A DNA stretch of 39,223 nt from an uncultured Prevotella sp. (GCA_900552675.1 USAI01000013.1:1-39223); one strand, 5' to 3'. Positions 17,618 through 26,760 are shown, counted from the stretch's first letter. Notes: a model not told the origin generated them from the letters alone. Program-made: numbers and translations.

Positions 17618-18475
17618 TCAAAACGGCATATCGGGATAGCGGCGTTTCAGCGCTTCGGCGTCGGCCATCAGCTTGGCGTGAAAAGCTTTATATTCAGCGC
17701 TATCGGGGTTGAGAGGACGATGCGCGAGGCCGCGCTTGATTGGTGCCCACGCCTTCATAAAGGCTTTGGCCTCATCAGAGAAGAACGTGTCGACCATTCG
17801 TTGCCAAATATATTCTACAGCTACGGCAGAGGGGTGCAACATATCGTCGGCATAGAAACGGTAGTCGCGCAGCTCGTCGTTCACAATCTCGTAAGCGGGG
17901 AAATAAGTCACCCCTACCCCACTCTGCTCACTGTTAGAGGCATTGTCATGAGATTGTTGCAGAGAAGAAGCAGCAAACTCTTTAACCAGTTTATCAGCGG
18001 CAAGCAGCAACGTGGCCTTTGACAGCTGACTGCCATGATAACCATACTTAGCATAACGTATAGGGCTAACGGTGATGATTATTTGCACATTGCTACAACG
18101 TTGATGCAAAATGTTGATAGCCTGTCGCAGATAGTCGGCACACTCGTCAACCGACAGTTCGCGTTCTTCAAACAAACGTTGTGGGCGTTTTTGACAATTG
18201 TCAACAATCTCGCCCGTTTCTTTTAAGATATACACATGATTAGTGCCCAGCGTAAAGACAGCCACGCGCGGTGCCACTGTGGTGCGCTGCACCGTATGCA
18301 AGATGCTGGCAGGATTATACATCACGCCAAAGGGGTTTACGGTGGCGCGAAACATCTCACTGCTAAACCTACGACCTATGTTGTCGGCAAAGCAAGAGCC
18401 CACGAACAGCATCTCCTCGCAAGGGGCGATGCTGAACGTGGGACTCGGTATATCTACAATTGTTCTAAATTGCAT
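17618..18475 (-). CDS. GSCFA-domain protein (SGNH-like)
   Basis: This 285-residue protein carries the family-naming motif GSCFAD near residues 27-32, followed by NPFGVMYNP near 47-55. GSCFA proteins belong to the SGNH/GDSL hydrolase-like fold, and the biochemical role is unknown. A later Asp/His pair, DDMLHPSAVAVEYIW near 209-223, would fit the DxxH of SGNH esterases. No signal peptide is visible, so it is probably cytoplasmic. It follows the yfhO-like gene by about 33 bp and is likely the last gene of that operon. The start ATG (18475) lies inside a 17-bp tandem duplication that creates a second, out-of-frame ATG at 18492. Confidence 0.9.
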   Translation of the reverse strand: MQFRTIVDIPSPTFSIAPCEEMLFVGSCFADNIGRRFSSEMFRATVNPFGVMYNPASILHTVQRTTVAPRVAVFTLGTNHVYILKETGEIVDNCQKRPQRLFEERELSVDECADYLRQAINILHQRCSNVQIIITVSPIRYAKYGYHGSQLSKATLLLAADKLVKEFAASSLQQSHDNASNSEQSGVGVTYFPAYEIVNDELRDYRFYADDMLHPSAVAVEYIWQRMVDTFFSDEAKAFMKAWAPIKRGLAHRPLNPDSAEYKAFHAKLMADAEALKRRYPDMPF

Positions 18476-18502
18476 GTAAGAAAAAATTGCATGTAAGAAA
18501 AA
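18469..18502. repeat. Perfect 17-bp tandem duplication over the GSCFA start codon
   Basis: ATTGCATGTAAGAAAAA occurs at 18469-18485 and again at 18486-18502. Each copy contains one ATG of the minus strand (18475 and 18492). The upstream ATG opens a 12-codon reading frame ending in TAG at 18454, overlapping the true start in another frame. Confidence 0.9.
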
Positions 18503-18508
18503 AGAGTT

Positions 18509-21127
18509 TTACTTAACCATCTTTTCGTCTTCAACTTTTACTTCGGCCAAAGCTTCTGATTTAGCTTTAGCAGCCATACGCTTCTTGCGCTCCTCATAGC
18601 ACACACCACCGAGCATGGCAATGATTAAGAGCGTAAAGGCGATGTAAGCCACCGTCTCAGTATCGCGCACACTCTGCGGTTTGAAGGTAAGCACCACCTT
18701 ATGCTGACCAGCCTTTACGTTGATGGCACGCAGCACATAGTCGACACGTCCCACCTCAACGGGCATACCATCAACCGTAGCCGTCCAGCCAGGATAGTAA
18801 ATTTCAGAGAATACCACGATGCCACCCTTGCTTGAATGTATATCGTAGGTAAGTTCGTTAGGCCCATACTTCGTTAGTTTCACCACCGAGAGGTCGTCTT
18901 GTGGCAGTGCATTTCCCAGTTTTTCTTTAAACTTAGCATCGGCCACAGCCTCATGGCGAAGGTTCATCTTGCCCAGCGCCCCCAGCTCGTCGTTGGCATT
19001 GTCAACATAGTTGATCTGGTTTACAAACCAAGCATTGCCATAAGCATAGGGATTGAGCATAGGCACGGTTTGTCCGCCTTGCAGCGGAAGGATAAAGTAT
19101 TTGGCGTTGAGCATATTAAGCACGGGGAAGATAGAGTCGCCCGCCACCTTCGTCATATCGCCTTGAGCCTGAGCCACAGCGCCATAAATGCGTTGCATTT
19201 CGGGCGAGATATAGGCATCAATCAGTTCTTGATAACGACGCAGTTTGGCAGCATGATAACCGCCAATGCTCTTGTGGTAGTAAGACGTTTCGTTCTCATT
19301 AAAGGTGTTTGATGCGAGGTTCAGCACACGATAGTTGAGCGAACGATCTTGCAATATTTGCTTATCAGTAGCAGTCATTGCGGGCGGATTATCGCGCACA
19401 CTCTTCTCTACAAACATAGCATCGTTTAGATAACGTTTATCTACCTGCCACAAGTCGACGAGGCAGAGCACCAACATACACATCACCATGTATCCAGCTT
19501 GCAGTTTCTTCTTCATCCACAGCACCAGCAAAGCGGTGCCCACAACGATGATGAACACCGAGCGCCAGCAGTCGGCCGCAAACACAGCCTTACGCATCTC
19601 GGTAAGGTTGGCCACAATGGGTCCGAAATATTCAGCAGGCAGCGTCTTCAGCGCTTGCATCTCGCTTACCGAGATAAAGTCGGTAAAGAACACGCCAGGC
19701 ATCAATGCAAAGAGCGCAGCGATGCCCGCTGTCATAAAGAAGCTCACCCAGATATAGTCGCGCTTTTTGCGCACAAAGAATGAGAGAGGCGAAAACAAGA
19801 AGAAATTGATAATCTTATCACGTTTATTCTCTACTTCGTCAAGCACCTCGGGGCGCGTAAGCAGTTCTTTCAATGCTAACATTGCCAAGAGCGGAATAGT
19901 AAATTCGGCAATAACAAGGATTGATGCCACTGTGCGGAACTTAGCATACAGCGGCACATAATCGATAAAGAGGTTGGTAAGCCACATAAAGTTGCGGCCC
20001 CACGACAGCAATATAGATAAGATTGTTACGCCCCACAGCGCCCATTTAAGCGGAGTGCGCACAATGAAGAGCGAAAGGAAGAACAGCATCAGCACAAAGG
20101 CGCCCACATACACAGGGCCACTGGTCATGGGCTGGTTGCCCCAATACTGGCCCAGCTGCTGATATATCTGTACATATTCGGGGTTAGCTTTCTCCATAGC
20201 TTTAGCGCTCGATGCCAGTGGCACCGATGCGCCACCCTTAGCGTTGGGCACCAGCAACGTCCATGTTTCGTCAATGCCGTAGCTCCACTGCGTGATATAG
20301 TCGCGGTCAAGACCACTGCTTGTTTGGTTGGCTGTATTCTTCTTTACCAGTTCGCTCTTTCCGCGCATCGACTCTTTACCATACTGCCAAGTGTGATACA
20401 AGTTGCTCAGGTTGATGCAGATACCAATGGCAGCACCAGCCACACACACGCCAAAGGCTTTGGCAAACTGTGCCATGCGCTTCTCACGAATGGCTTGAAC
20501 AAACCAAGCCACCACCATAAAGAAGATGATGAACAGATAATAATAGGTCATCTGCACGTGGTTAGCTTTCACCTCAAAGGCCGAGAACAAGGCTGTTAGC
20601 AAGAAGCCCCACAGATATTTGCCCCTGAAAGCCAGCACCACGCCCGCTATCATAGGTGGCAGATAGGCCAGCGCCATTACCTTCCAGATATGTCCAGCGG
20701 CAATAATAATAAGGAAATAACTTGAAAAAGCCCATATCACAGCACCTAAAGCCGCTAAGCGTTGACGGAAGTCGAAGGCACGCAGCAAGATATAAAAGCC
20801 CAAGAGATAGGCAAACAGATACCACACATAGTCGGGCAGCCACAGGTGATAAGCCTTCATCACCTGTATCAGTGCATCCGTACTTTTATATGAAGGTGCC
20901 ACCTGATAGGTAGGCATACCGCTGAACGACACACTGCTCCAGCGTGTCAGGTCGCCCGTTTTGTCATAATACTCTTGTTGTTCCAAGGCGGCAGCACGTC
21001 CGGCCGAGGCATCATGCTGATACAAGATGCGGCCTTCAAGGTCGGCAGGCAAAAAATAGGCAAAGGCGATGACGACGAACAAGGCCACCGCCACCACATC
21101 AGGCCAATACTTTTTCAATGAATTCAT
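18509..21127 (-). CDS. YfhO-family multispanning membrane protein
   Basis: This 872-residue integral membrane protein has about 12-14 hydrophobic helices over the first 590 residues, a large extracytoplasmic domain (about 590-820) and a last helix (about 827-848) before a charged tail. The first loop has the GT-C-like acidic motif QHDASAGRAA near 38-47, and FSGMPTYQ occurs near 68-75. Bacterial YfhO proteins resemble lipid-linked-sugar glycosyltransferases; Bacillus YfhO helps glycosylate teichoic acid. The Bacteroidota homologues are conserved but have no proven substrate. I infer transfer of a sugar to an envelope glycan or lipid. It lies between plsC and the GSCFA gene on the same strand. 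Confidence 0.88.
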   Translation of the reverse strand: MNSLKKYWPDVVAVALFVVIAFAYFLPADLEGRILYQHDASAGRAAALEQQEYYDKTGDLTRWSSVSFSGMPTYQVAPSYKSTDALIQVMKAYHLWLPDYVWYLFAYLLGFYILLRAFDFRQRLAALGAVIWAFSSYFLIIIAAGHIWKVMALAYLPPMIAGVVLAFRGKYLWGFLLTALFSAFEVKANHVQMTYYYLFIIFFMVVAWFVQAIREKRMAQFAKAFGVCVAGAAIGICINLSNLYHTWQYGKESMRGKSELVKKNTANQTSSGLDRDYITQWSYGIDETWTLLVPNAKGGASVPLASSAKAMEKANPEYVQIYQQLGQYWGNQPMTSGPVYVGAFVLMLFFLSLFIVRTPLKWALWGVTILSILLSWGRNFMWLTNLFIDYVPLYAKFRTVASILVIAEFTIPLLAMLALKELLTRPEVLDEVENKRDKIINFFLFSPLSFFVRKKRDYIWVSFFMTAGIAALFALMPGVFFTDFISVSEMQALKTLPAEYFGPIVANLTEMRKAVFAADCWRSVFIIVVGTALLVLWMKKKLQAGYMVMCMLVLCLVDLWQVDKRYLNDAMFVEKSVRDNPPAMTATDKQILQDRSLNYRVLNLASNTFNENETSYYHKSIGGYHAAKLRRYQELIDAYISPEMQRIYGAVAQAQGDMTKVAGDSIFPVLNMLNAKYFILPLQGGQTVPMLNPYAYGNAWFVNQINYVDNANDELGALGKMNLRHEAVADAKFKEKLGNALPQDDLSVVKLTKYGPNELTYDIHSSKGGIVVFSEIYYPGWTATVDGMPVEVGRVDYVLRAINVKAGQHKVVLTFKPQSVRDTETVAYIAFTLLIIAMLGGVCYEERKKRMAAKAKSEALAEVKVEDEKMVK

Positions 21128-21194
21128 TCTTTCTTTATAGTAAAATAAACGTTTATATTCTTTTTTATGTCTTAGGGGGAGAGGTCAGGGCTAC

Positions 21195-21953
21195 TTATTG
21201 GTCAGGGTTTTCAACAAAGCCCTTATACTCGTCAACCAATCCGCTCATCACAACATCGTAACTTTCTTTTTCGATAGCCTTGATGTTATCGTTGCCCTTA
21301 CCTTGCGGAGCGATAGGCTTGTGAATGGTGAGACGTAGCGGATGCCATGTAACCCACTTCATGTCGCGCATACGAGGCATCACGTTGAACGAGCCGTTGA
21401 TGGTGATGGGCACAACATCGAGCTGCAAGTCGTCGGCCAGCATGAAGGCGCCACGCTTAAACACGCCCATGTGCCCTGTAAACGAGCGTGCTCCCTCAGG
21501 AAACACCACCAGCGACATACCACCGCTCAGCGTTTTACGAGCCTTGTCATAGGTTTCGCGTATGCGAGCTGGTCCGCGTTTATCAACAAATATCTGGTGC
21601 GACGCCTCGCAAGCCTTTCCCACCAGAGGTATATCGCGCAACTGTCGTTTCATCATCCACTTGAAGTTGCGGTTCAAGAAGCCATAGATGAGGAAGATGT
21701 CGAAGGCACCTTGATGGTTAGCAACAAAAACATACGAGCGTCCTGGTACAAGATTTTCGCGTCCCTCCACCTTTACAGGCAGAAACAACACACGTATAAT
21801 AAGTTGGGCCCACAGTTTGCCAGGATAATAGCCCCAAAAGTGTCCGTTACCCAAGGTGCATCCTATGGTTACCGTCAGCGCGGTGATTAAAGTGCCGAGC
21901 GCTATGATAGGCAAGGCGATAAAAAGCTGATAAATGCGATAAAGATATTTCAT
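21195..21953 (-). CDS. plsC: 1-acyl-sn-glycerol-3-phosphate acyltransferase
   Basis: This 252-residue membrane-associated enzyme acylates lysophosphatidate to phosphatidate in phospholipid synthesis. An N-terminal hydrophobic segment covers about 8-34. The acyltransferase blocks are clear: NHQGAFD (H80, D85, the HX4D motif) and FPEGAR at 151-156, with PLVGKACEASHQIFVDKRG between them at 109-127. Length and motif order are normal for PlsC. It lies 87 bp after the metallophosphoesterase gene and 67 bp before the yfhO-like gene on the same strand, so it is probably part of a loose operon with them. No promoter matching the Bacteroidota consensus was found immediately upstream. Confidence 0.93.
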   Translation of the reverse strand: MKYLYRIYQLFIALPIIALGTLITALTVTIGCTLGNGHFWGYYPGKLWAQLIIRVLFLPVKVEGRENLVPGRSYVFVANHQGAFDIFLIYGFLNRNFKWMMKRQLRDIPLVGKACEASHQIFVDKRGPARIRETYDKARKTLSGGMSLVVFPEGARSFTGHMGVFKRGAFMLADDLQLDVVPITINGSFNVMPRMRDMKWVTWHPLRLTIHKPIAPQGKGNDNIKAIEKESYDVVMSGLVDEYKGFVENPDQ

Positions 21954-22040
21954 TGCTCTTATTATTTACTTTGTTAATTCGTATTACCGGTTTTTATACC
22001 TATGTATATGTATATTTGTAGCAACCTGATTACTTATTAC

Positions 22041-23246
22041 TTACAGGCTTCCTGCCGAGCGATGCAAGGTGATAACCACAATTTCAGGCACAACACCTAA
22101 ACGGAACGGCAAGAAGCCACCCAGCCCCGACGACACATACAGCGCACGCTGCTGCTGGCGGTAGAGTCCGCAATCTTCACGGTTATTGATTTGCGTAAAG
22201 CGCCAACCAAAGATGCTAACCTGCCCACCATGCGTATGGCCACTAAGGGTGAGCTGAGCCTGTGTCTTGGGTAAGATGCTATGTTCCCACGCCCAAGGGT
22301 CGTGTTGCAACATGATGACGAAGGCACCTTTCCCCACCCCGCTGAGCGCACCTTGCCAGTTGGCCTTAGCAGGAAATGGCGGTCGGCCCTCATTCTCAGT
22401 GCCAGCCACCACAATCGAGTCGGTGCCCTGGCGCAGCACCACATGTTGGTTCAATAGCACCTGCCATCCACACTCCCGTTCAGCCTCTATCGTAGCGGCC
22501 TCGTTTCGATGTTGCTCCTGTTCAGAGGTATGCACATACGTGCCATAATCGTGATTGCCTAACACAGCAAACACGCCATGGCGAGCCTGTATGCGCCTAT
22601 ACTGTGGCATCAGTGGCGTTATCTCGGTGGGCAGAAGGTTTTGCACATCGCCCGTTATCATTACAGCATCAGGGTGCTGGGCATTGATGCTATCAACGGC
22701 ACATTGCAACAAGTCGGGCGGAAGAGTGCCCGAATGTAGGTCGGTGATATGCACCAAGCGATAACCCTCAAACGCGGCTGGCAGGTCGTCGAACGCAAGG
22801 TCGACATACCTCACCTGCAACTGTCGCACGCCCCAAAAGGCGCCATACAGCACACCTACTGGAACCAAAGAGGCCAAGAGGGTGCCCACGGCCACGCCAT
22901 AGTTGTGACGGGTGAGCAGCAACTGTTTCAACAGTTTACCTATGGCCATGCACAATGCCAGCACCACCTTTGGAAAACCCAGCAACGCCAGCATAAGCAG
23001 ATAAGCATTGAGCCACACCGTTTGTGTGGGTGCAAAGCCTGGCAAGCAGCACAACACCAGCGTATAGAGCGTAAGCACAGTGGCTGGTATCCACCACAGC
23101 CATCGCCACAAAGGGTGTAGCGTTGTGCGACGTATCACATATCGGCGATAGAGATACACATCGGGCACAAGGATAAGCAGAAACAGAAGGATGGATATAC
23201 GTGCTATCACTGTGTAAATATTGTTCTTAAATATTATTGTAAACAA
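22041..23246 (-). CDS. Membrane-anchored calcineurin-like metallophosphoesterase
   Basis: This protein of up to 401 residues has about four N-terminal membrane helices (about 13-32, 50-69, 80-105, 118-140) and a metallophosphoesterase domain. Metal-binding motifs are D169/H171 (ITDLHSG), D200 (TGDVQ), N231-H232-D233 (GNHD), H315 (LQHDP) and H337/H339 (SGHTHGGQ). This is the YkuE/YaeI-like layout; some such enzymes hydrolyse UDP-diacylglucosamine or lipid-type substrates, but this one's substrate is unknown. The open frame starts at a TTG (23246), overlapping the upstream stop by 13 bp; a GTG at 23210 is an alternative start. It is translationally close to the MetH-activation gene. Confidence 0.9.
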   Translation of the reverse strand: MFTIIFKNNIYTVIARISILLFLLILVPDVYLYRRYVIRRTTLHPLWRWLWWIPATVLTLYTLVLCCLPGFAPTQTVWLNAYLLMLALLGFPKVVLALCMAIGKLLKQLLLTRHNYGVAVGTLLASLVPVGVLYGAFWGVRQLQVRYVDLAFDDLPAAFEGYRLVHITDLHSGTLPPDLLQCAVDSINAQHPDAVMITGDVQNLLPTEITPLMPQYRRIQARHGVFAVLGNHDYGTYVHTSEQEQHRNEAATIEAERECGWQVLLNQHVVLRQGTDSIVVAGTENEGRPPFPAKANWQGALSGVGKGAFVIMLQHDPWAWEHSILPKTQAQLTLSGHTHGGQVSIFGWRFTQINNREDCGLYRQQQRALYVSSGLGGFLPFRLGVVPEIVVITLHRSAGSL

Positions 23247-24046
23247 CCCACCAGAAAACGCCGCATAACATTCACAGGAACGCCGCGGCGCCGTGCATAG
23301 TCGGCCAACTGGCTGTCGTCAATTTTTCCTAAGTCGAAATAATGGGCCTGTGGGTGCGCAAACATTAGCCCCGACACCGACGCATGAGGCATCATGGCTC
23401 CCGAAGTAGTGAGGCGTATGCCAATAGAGGCAAAATGCAACAGGTGGTCGAGCAGAAAGTTCATGCTGGTGTCGGGCATTGATGGGTAGCCCACGGCGGG
23501 GCGGATGCCCTGAAAATGCTCAACCAGCATTTCTTGTATGCTAAGCTGTTCGTGGGGGGCATATCCCCACAGTGTGCGTCGCACCTCGGCATGCACCTTC
23601 TCAATGGTGGCCTCGGCCAAGCGGTCGGCCAGTGTCTGCGCCATCATTCGGTGGTAGGCATCATCGGCAAACAGCATCTCCATTGAGCGATCGACGGTGG
23701 CGGCAAACACGCCAATGCGGTCGGGTATGCCCTGTTCTATAGGACGTATAAAATCGGCAAGACACAGGTTGGGCTGTCCAGGTGCCGAGGGTTTCTGCTG
23801 CCGAAGCATGGGTAAGCGTTGCCCATCAATAATAATATCGTCGCCATCAGCATTAGCATCAAACAGCCCCACGATGGCATGGGTATGAAACTGCTGGTCC
23901 ATATCCTTCAACATTAGCTCAGCCTCGGCTTGAAGCCTATCTTTTTCCTGTTGCGGTTTGCCCGACAGGCCCCAGGCATGAAAGAAATAAACCCAATTGA
24001 TGTAGGGTGCTACCTCAAGCAAAGTATAATTGAAGGTATGTAGCAT
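23234..24046 (-). CDS. Free-standing MetH activation domain (B12-dependent methionine synthase reactivation)
   Basis: This 270-residue cytoplasmic protein is homologous to the C-terminal AdoMet-binding domain of cobalamin-dependent methionine synthase. That domain reactivates oxidised cob(II)alamin by reductive methylation with AdoMet. Recognisable blocks are NWVYFFHAWGLSGK (17-30), DANADGDDI (63-71), ADRLAEATIEKVHAEVR (140-156), WGYAPHE (160-166), the AdoMet-binding RPAVGYPSMPD (182-192) and MMPHASVSGL near 218-227. Usually this is fused to MetH. As a separate gene it predicts a MetH elsewhere that lacks the domain. It starts 2 bp after the dihydroorotase stop and overlaps the next gene, so it is in the operon. 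Confidence 0.9.
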   Translation of the reverse strand: MLHTFNYTLLEVAPYINWVYFFHAWGLSGKPQQEKDRLQAEAELMLKDMDQQFHTHAIVGLFDANADGDDIIIDGQRLPMLRQQKPSAPGQPNLCLADFIRPIEQGIPDRIGVFAATVDRSMEMLFADDAYHRMMAQTLADRLAEATIEKVHAEVRRTLWGYAPHEQLSIQEMLVEHFQGIRPAVGYPSMPDTSMNFLLDHLLHFASIGIRLTTSGAMMPHASVSGLMFAHPQAHYFDLGKIDDSQLADYARRRGVPVNVMRRFLVGCLQ

Positions 24047-24048
24047 AA

Positions 24049-25374
24049 TTATCTGAATTGTATTTGCTGACCGCGATACTGATCGTCAAACCTACCGTTA
24101 TCATACACCACATGTCCGTTGCACAAGGTTTGGCATACGCGCCAGTTGAAGGTGTGCCCCTCCATAGGGCTCCATCCACACTTGCTTTGTATGTCGGCAG
24201 TGGTCACCGTCCATGGGGCGTTGGGGCGCACTACCACAAGGTCGGCCTGGTAGCCAGGACATATATATCCACGACCACGCATACCAAACAACTGAGCGGG
24301 GTTATGGCACATTAGTTCTACCAATCGGGGCAACGTGAGCACGCCACGGTCAACCAATTCGAGCATCGACACCAACGAGAACTGTATCATAGGCATGCCC
24401 GAAGCCGCCTTTGCACAGCCCCCCTGTTTGTCGACAAGCTGATGTGGAGCATGGTCGGTGCCAATGGTTGTGATACGCCCATCGGTAAGCGCGGCACGCA
24501 AGGCATCGCGGTCGGCCAGGGTTTTCACTGCAGGATTGCATTTTATACGTGTGCCCAGGGTAGCATAGTCGGCATCGGTGAACATGAGGTGTGCAATGAC
24601 AGCCTCGGCCGTAATGTTACGGTCATGGCCAAAGAGGTTGAGCTCGCGCGCTGTGGTGACGTGTGCCACATGCAAACGTGTGCCATACTGGCGAGCGAAG
24701 TCAACAGCCAGCGAGGTAGAGGCATAGCAAGCCTCGGCATTGCGTATCCAAGCATGATGCGAAACATCGGGGTCGTCGCCCCAACGCTGTTTGGCCTCAG
24801 CCATGTTGTGGTTGATGATATTGCTGTCTTCGCAATGTGTCATAACGGGCAACTTTATCTCGCTGAAGATGCGACGTAAGGCAGCCTCTTGATCGACGAG
24901 CATATTGCCTGTACTGGCACCCATAAACAGCTTAATGCCTGGCACGGTGTGGGGATCTACTTGCTGTAAGGCATCAATATTATCGTTGGTGGCACCCATG
25001 AAGAAAGCATAGTTTACGCTACTTTTTTCGCGTCCCAACTGCTGTTTCTCATGCAATGCGTCAAGGGTGGTGGTTTGCGGTTTTGTGTTGGGCATATCAA
25101 AATATGACGTCACGCCACCATAGGCTGCCGCCCTGCTCTCGCTAACGATATCGGCTTTGGCAGTAAGCCCTGGGTCGCGAAAATGTACATGGTCATCAAT
25201 GATGCCCGGCAATACGAAACAACCCGTGGCATCCACTTCTACATCAAAGTGGGTGTCACGGGATGCTTCGTCGGAGGGGACGATTTGCTGCACCATCTCG
25301 TTTTCGATAATGATGTCGGCCTTTACTATACGCCCCTCGTTTACGATGTTTCCATTTCTTATGATTGTGCGCAT
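24049..25374 (-). CDS. pyrC: Dihydroorotase
   Basis: This 441-residue amidohydrolase closes carbamoyl-aspartate to dihydroorotate in pyrimidine synthesis. Metal ligands and active-site residues are visible: H62 and H64 (DDHVHFRDPG), the likely carboxylated K148 (GIKLFMGAST), H180 (MTHCED), H238 (HVAHVT) and D307 (GTDHAPH). This is the type I (PyrC/AllB-like) layout. PNTKPQTT near 95-102 and the DHVHF start fit dihydroorotase better than allantoinase or hydantoinase. The open frame extends 54 codons upstream, but that part overlaps the DUF4369 gene and is low-complexity, so MRTIIRNGNIV at 25374 is the start. It lies 28 bp after the DUF4369 gene and 2 bp before the MetH-activation gene. Confidence 0.92.
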   Translation of the reverse strand: MRTIIRNGNIVNEGRIVKADIIIENEMVQQIVPSDEASRDTHFDVEVDATGCFVLPGIIDDHVHFRDPGLTAKADIVSESRAAAYGGVTSYFDMPNTKPQTTTLDALHEKQQLGREKSSVNYAFFMGATNDNIDALQQVDPHTVPGIKLFMGASTGNMLVDQEAALRRIFSEIKLPVMTHCEDSNIINHNMAEAKQRWGDDPDVSHHAWIRNAEACYASTSLAVDFARQYGTRLHVAHVTTARELNLFGHDRNITAEAVIAHLMFTDADYATLGTRIKCNPAVKTLADRDALRAALTDGRITTIGTDHAPHQLVDKQGGCAKAASGMPMIQFSLVSMLELVDRGVLTLPRLVELMCHNPAQLFGMRGRGYICPGYQADLVVVRPNAPWTVTTADIQSKCGWSPMEGHTFNWRVCQTLCNGHVVYDNGRFDDQYRGQQIQFR

Positions 25375-25402
25375 AATAGCGAAATATGTTTGGTTCAGGG
25401 GG

Positions 25403-26227
25403 TTATGGCTGAGCGGGTTGAGCGGGTTGAGCCAACTCGTTAGGAGTGGGGGCTGGCGCGGGCGCTGGGCCGTTGGGGGCCACATCGGCCGACGGTGCTG
25501 GAGCTGCTGTAGCATCAGTAGCATCGTGCATACCATTCATGATAGCCTGGTTTTCCTGAGCCTTTTTATAATAATCTTTTACGTAAGGGTCGTTTTTAAA
25601 CTTGTCGGTAGCCTTGCTCATAATGTCCTCTATCCAAGGGGTGAGCTCGGGATACTGGTTGCTAATGGTAACCATGAAGAACACGCCTGGGCCCAGCACG
25701 TTATCAAAGTTGTCGGTGATAAAGCCTGTTATAAGGTCGTCTTCCTGCTTGCTTAGCTTTTCGGCCTGTGCACTGAGGCGGGCGTTTACCACATCCATAT
25801 TGCTGCCATCCATGATAGCGCGGTCGTGGGTGTGCACCAGTTCGGCCTCTTGGTTCTTCAGTTGGTTATATTTGTTGAAGAACTTAAACAGTTCGTCGTT
25901 CAGCGGTGTGCCACTAACAGTTTGCTGCGTATTATTAATTTTGATGTTGATGTCGCCACTTTCAATCACCAAGGGCAGCACGCTCTCTTCGTCCATAAAG
26001 ATGTTTGCCATGCTTACCGAGTCGAAGCCACCTGAGAACTGGAACTGACCGTGCACCACCTCGCACGAATCGAGGGCCTTAAAGTCGTTATCTTTAAGTA
26101 TCTTCAGATAGAGCATACGTCCATCAAGTGTTGACACGTTTGACGAGCCTGTGATATTATACGAATTGGCACAGGAGGTCAACACGAGCACTGAAAGTAT
26201 TGCGTAGAAAATTTTATTCATAGCCAT
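25403..26227 (-). CDS. DUF4369-type lipoprotein with Ala/Pro-rich tail
   Basis: This lipoprotein of about 274 residues has a hydrophobic signal followed by lipobox L-T-S-C. The N-terminal half (ITGSS...LDGRMLYLKILKD...LDSCEVVHGQFQFSG) has the DUF4369 beta-sandwich pattern that often precedes thioredoxin-like TlpA domains. No CxxC motif or redoxin domain follows; instead there is a helical segment and a 40-residue tail rich in Ala, Pro and Gln (PAPAPAP, QPAQPAQP). The first in-frame ATG (26251) falls in the predicted -7 box, so 26227 or 26221 is the real start. Function unknown; probably periplasmic or outer-membrane. It heads the operon that continues with pyrC. Confidence 0.8.
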   Translation of the reverse strand: MAMNKIFYAILSVLVLTSCANSYNITGSSNVSTLDGRMLYLKILKDNDFKALDSCEVVHGQFQFSGGFDSVSMANIFMDEESVLPLVIESGDINIKINNTQQTVSGTPLNDELFKFFNKYNQLKNQEAELVHTHDRAIMDGSNMDVVNARLSAQAEKLSKQEDDLITGFITDNFDNVLGPGVFFMVTISNQYPELTPWIEDIMSKATDKFKNDPYVKDYYKKAQENQAIMNGMHDATDATAAPAPSADVAPNGPAPAPAPTPNELAQPAQPAQP

Positions 26228-26248
26228 CAAATAATGTTTCGTCATCGT

Positions 26249-26279
26249 CAAAGGTAATATGTAATCTTGAACAATGAAA
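26249..26279 (-). promoter_or_regulatory. Promoter of the DUF4369-pyrC operon
   Basis: The minus strand reads TTTC (26276-26279), 19 nt, then TACCTTTG (26249-26256). The -7 element is a full match to TAnnTTTG and the -33 element matches three of four bases. Predicted transcription starts only about 15 nt before the coding start. Confidence 0.55.
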
Positions 26280-26331
26280 CTTTTTTTATCCTATTTATAA
26301 TATCAAAGCGTGGTTTTAGTATTTTTTTTGA

Positions 26332-26760
26332 TTATTGCGCGGCAGGGGTGCTATTCTCTTCCTTGCGCAACTCGCTGCCCAAACGGTGCATGGTGTATAT
26401 CTCAAGCACAGCGGCCACCAACAACAGCAATACCCACTTGTTATACACCAGCTCAAGATAACGGGTGTATGAATGGAAATAAGGTAACAACAACGCGTTG
26501 GCATTATCTACCATCAACAAGCCCGACAGCACAAAAAACATGTCGGCCACCGACATGATGCGCTTCAAACGCTTGATGGTAAGGCTACGCCCCTCGTAGG
26601 TTTGGCTCATCTGCATAGCAGCAAACAAGCAGGCGCCTAACATAAACACCCAGCACACCACACGCTGGTGCCACATAAACACATAACTGCCAGCCCCTAC
26701 CACCATCAGCATGCCGCCAATAAGGAACAGGGTGCTCTGTAATTTATTTAACTGTTTCAT
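26332..26760 (-). CDS. Small four-helix membrane protein downstream of divIC
   Basis: This is a 142-residue protein of no family I can name. It has four hydrophobic helices (about 10-28, 33-50, 68-90, 104-124) joined by short charged loops, one with YEGRSLTIKRLKR near 56-68, and a charged, A/P-ending C-terminus. The start ATG overlaps the divIC stop (ATGA, 26757-26760), a sign of translational coupling, so a role tied to septum formation or the envelope is possible. No catalytic motif is seen. Homologues I recall in Bacteroidota sit in the same place, but I cannot name a function. Confidence 0.8.
   Translation of the reverse strand: MKQLNKLQSTLFLIGGMLMVVGAGSYVFMWHQRVVCWVFMLGACLFAAMQMSQTYEGRSLTIKRLKRIMSVADMFFVLSGLLMVDNANALLLPYFHSYTRYLELVYNKWVLLLLVAAVLEIYTMHRLGSELRKEENSTPAAQ

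Noticed and set aside
25375..25536. 54-codon N-terminal extension of dihydroorotase
   Set aside because: It overlaps the upstream DUF4369 gene in another frame and is Pro/Gln-rich translation of that gene's low-complexity tail.
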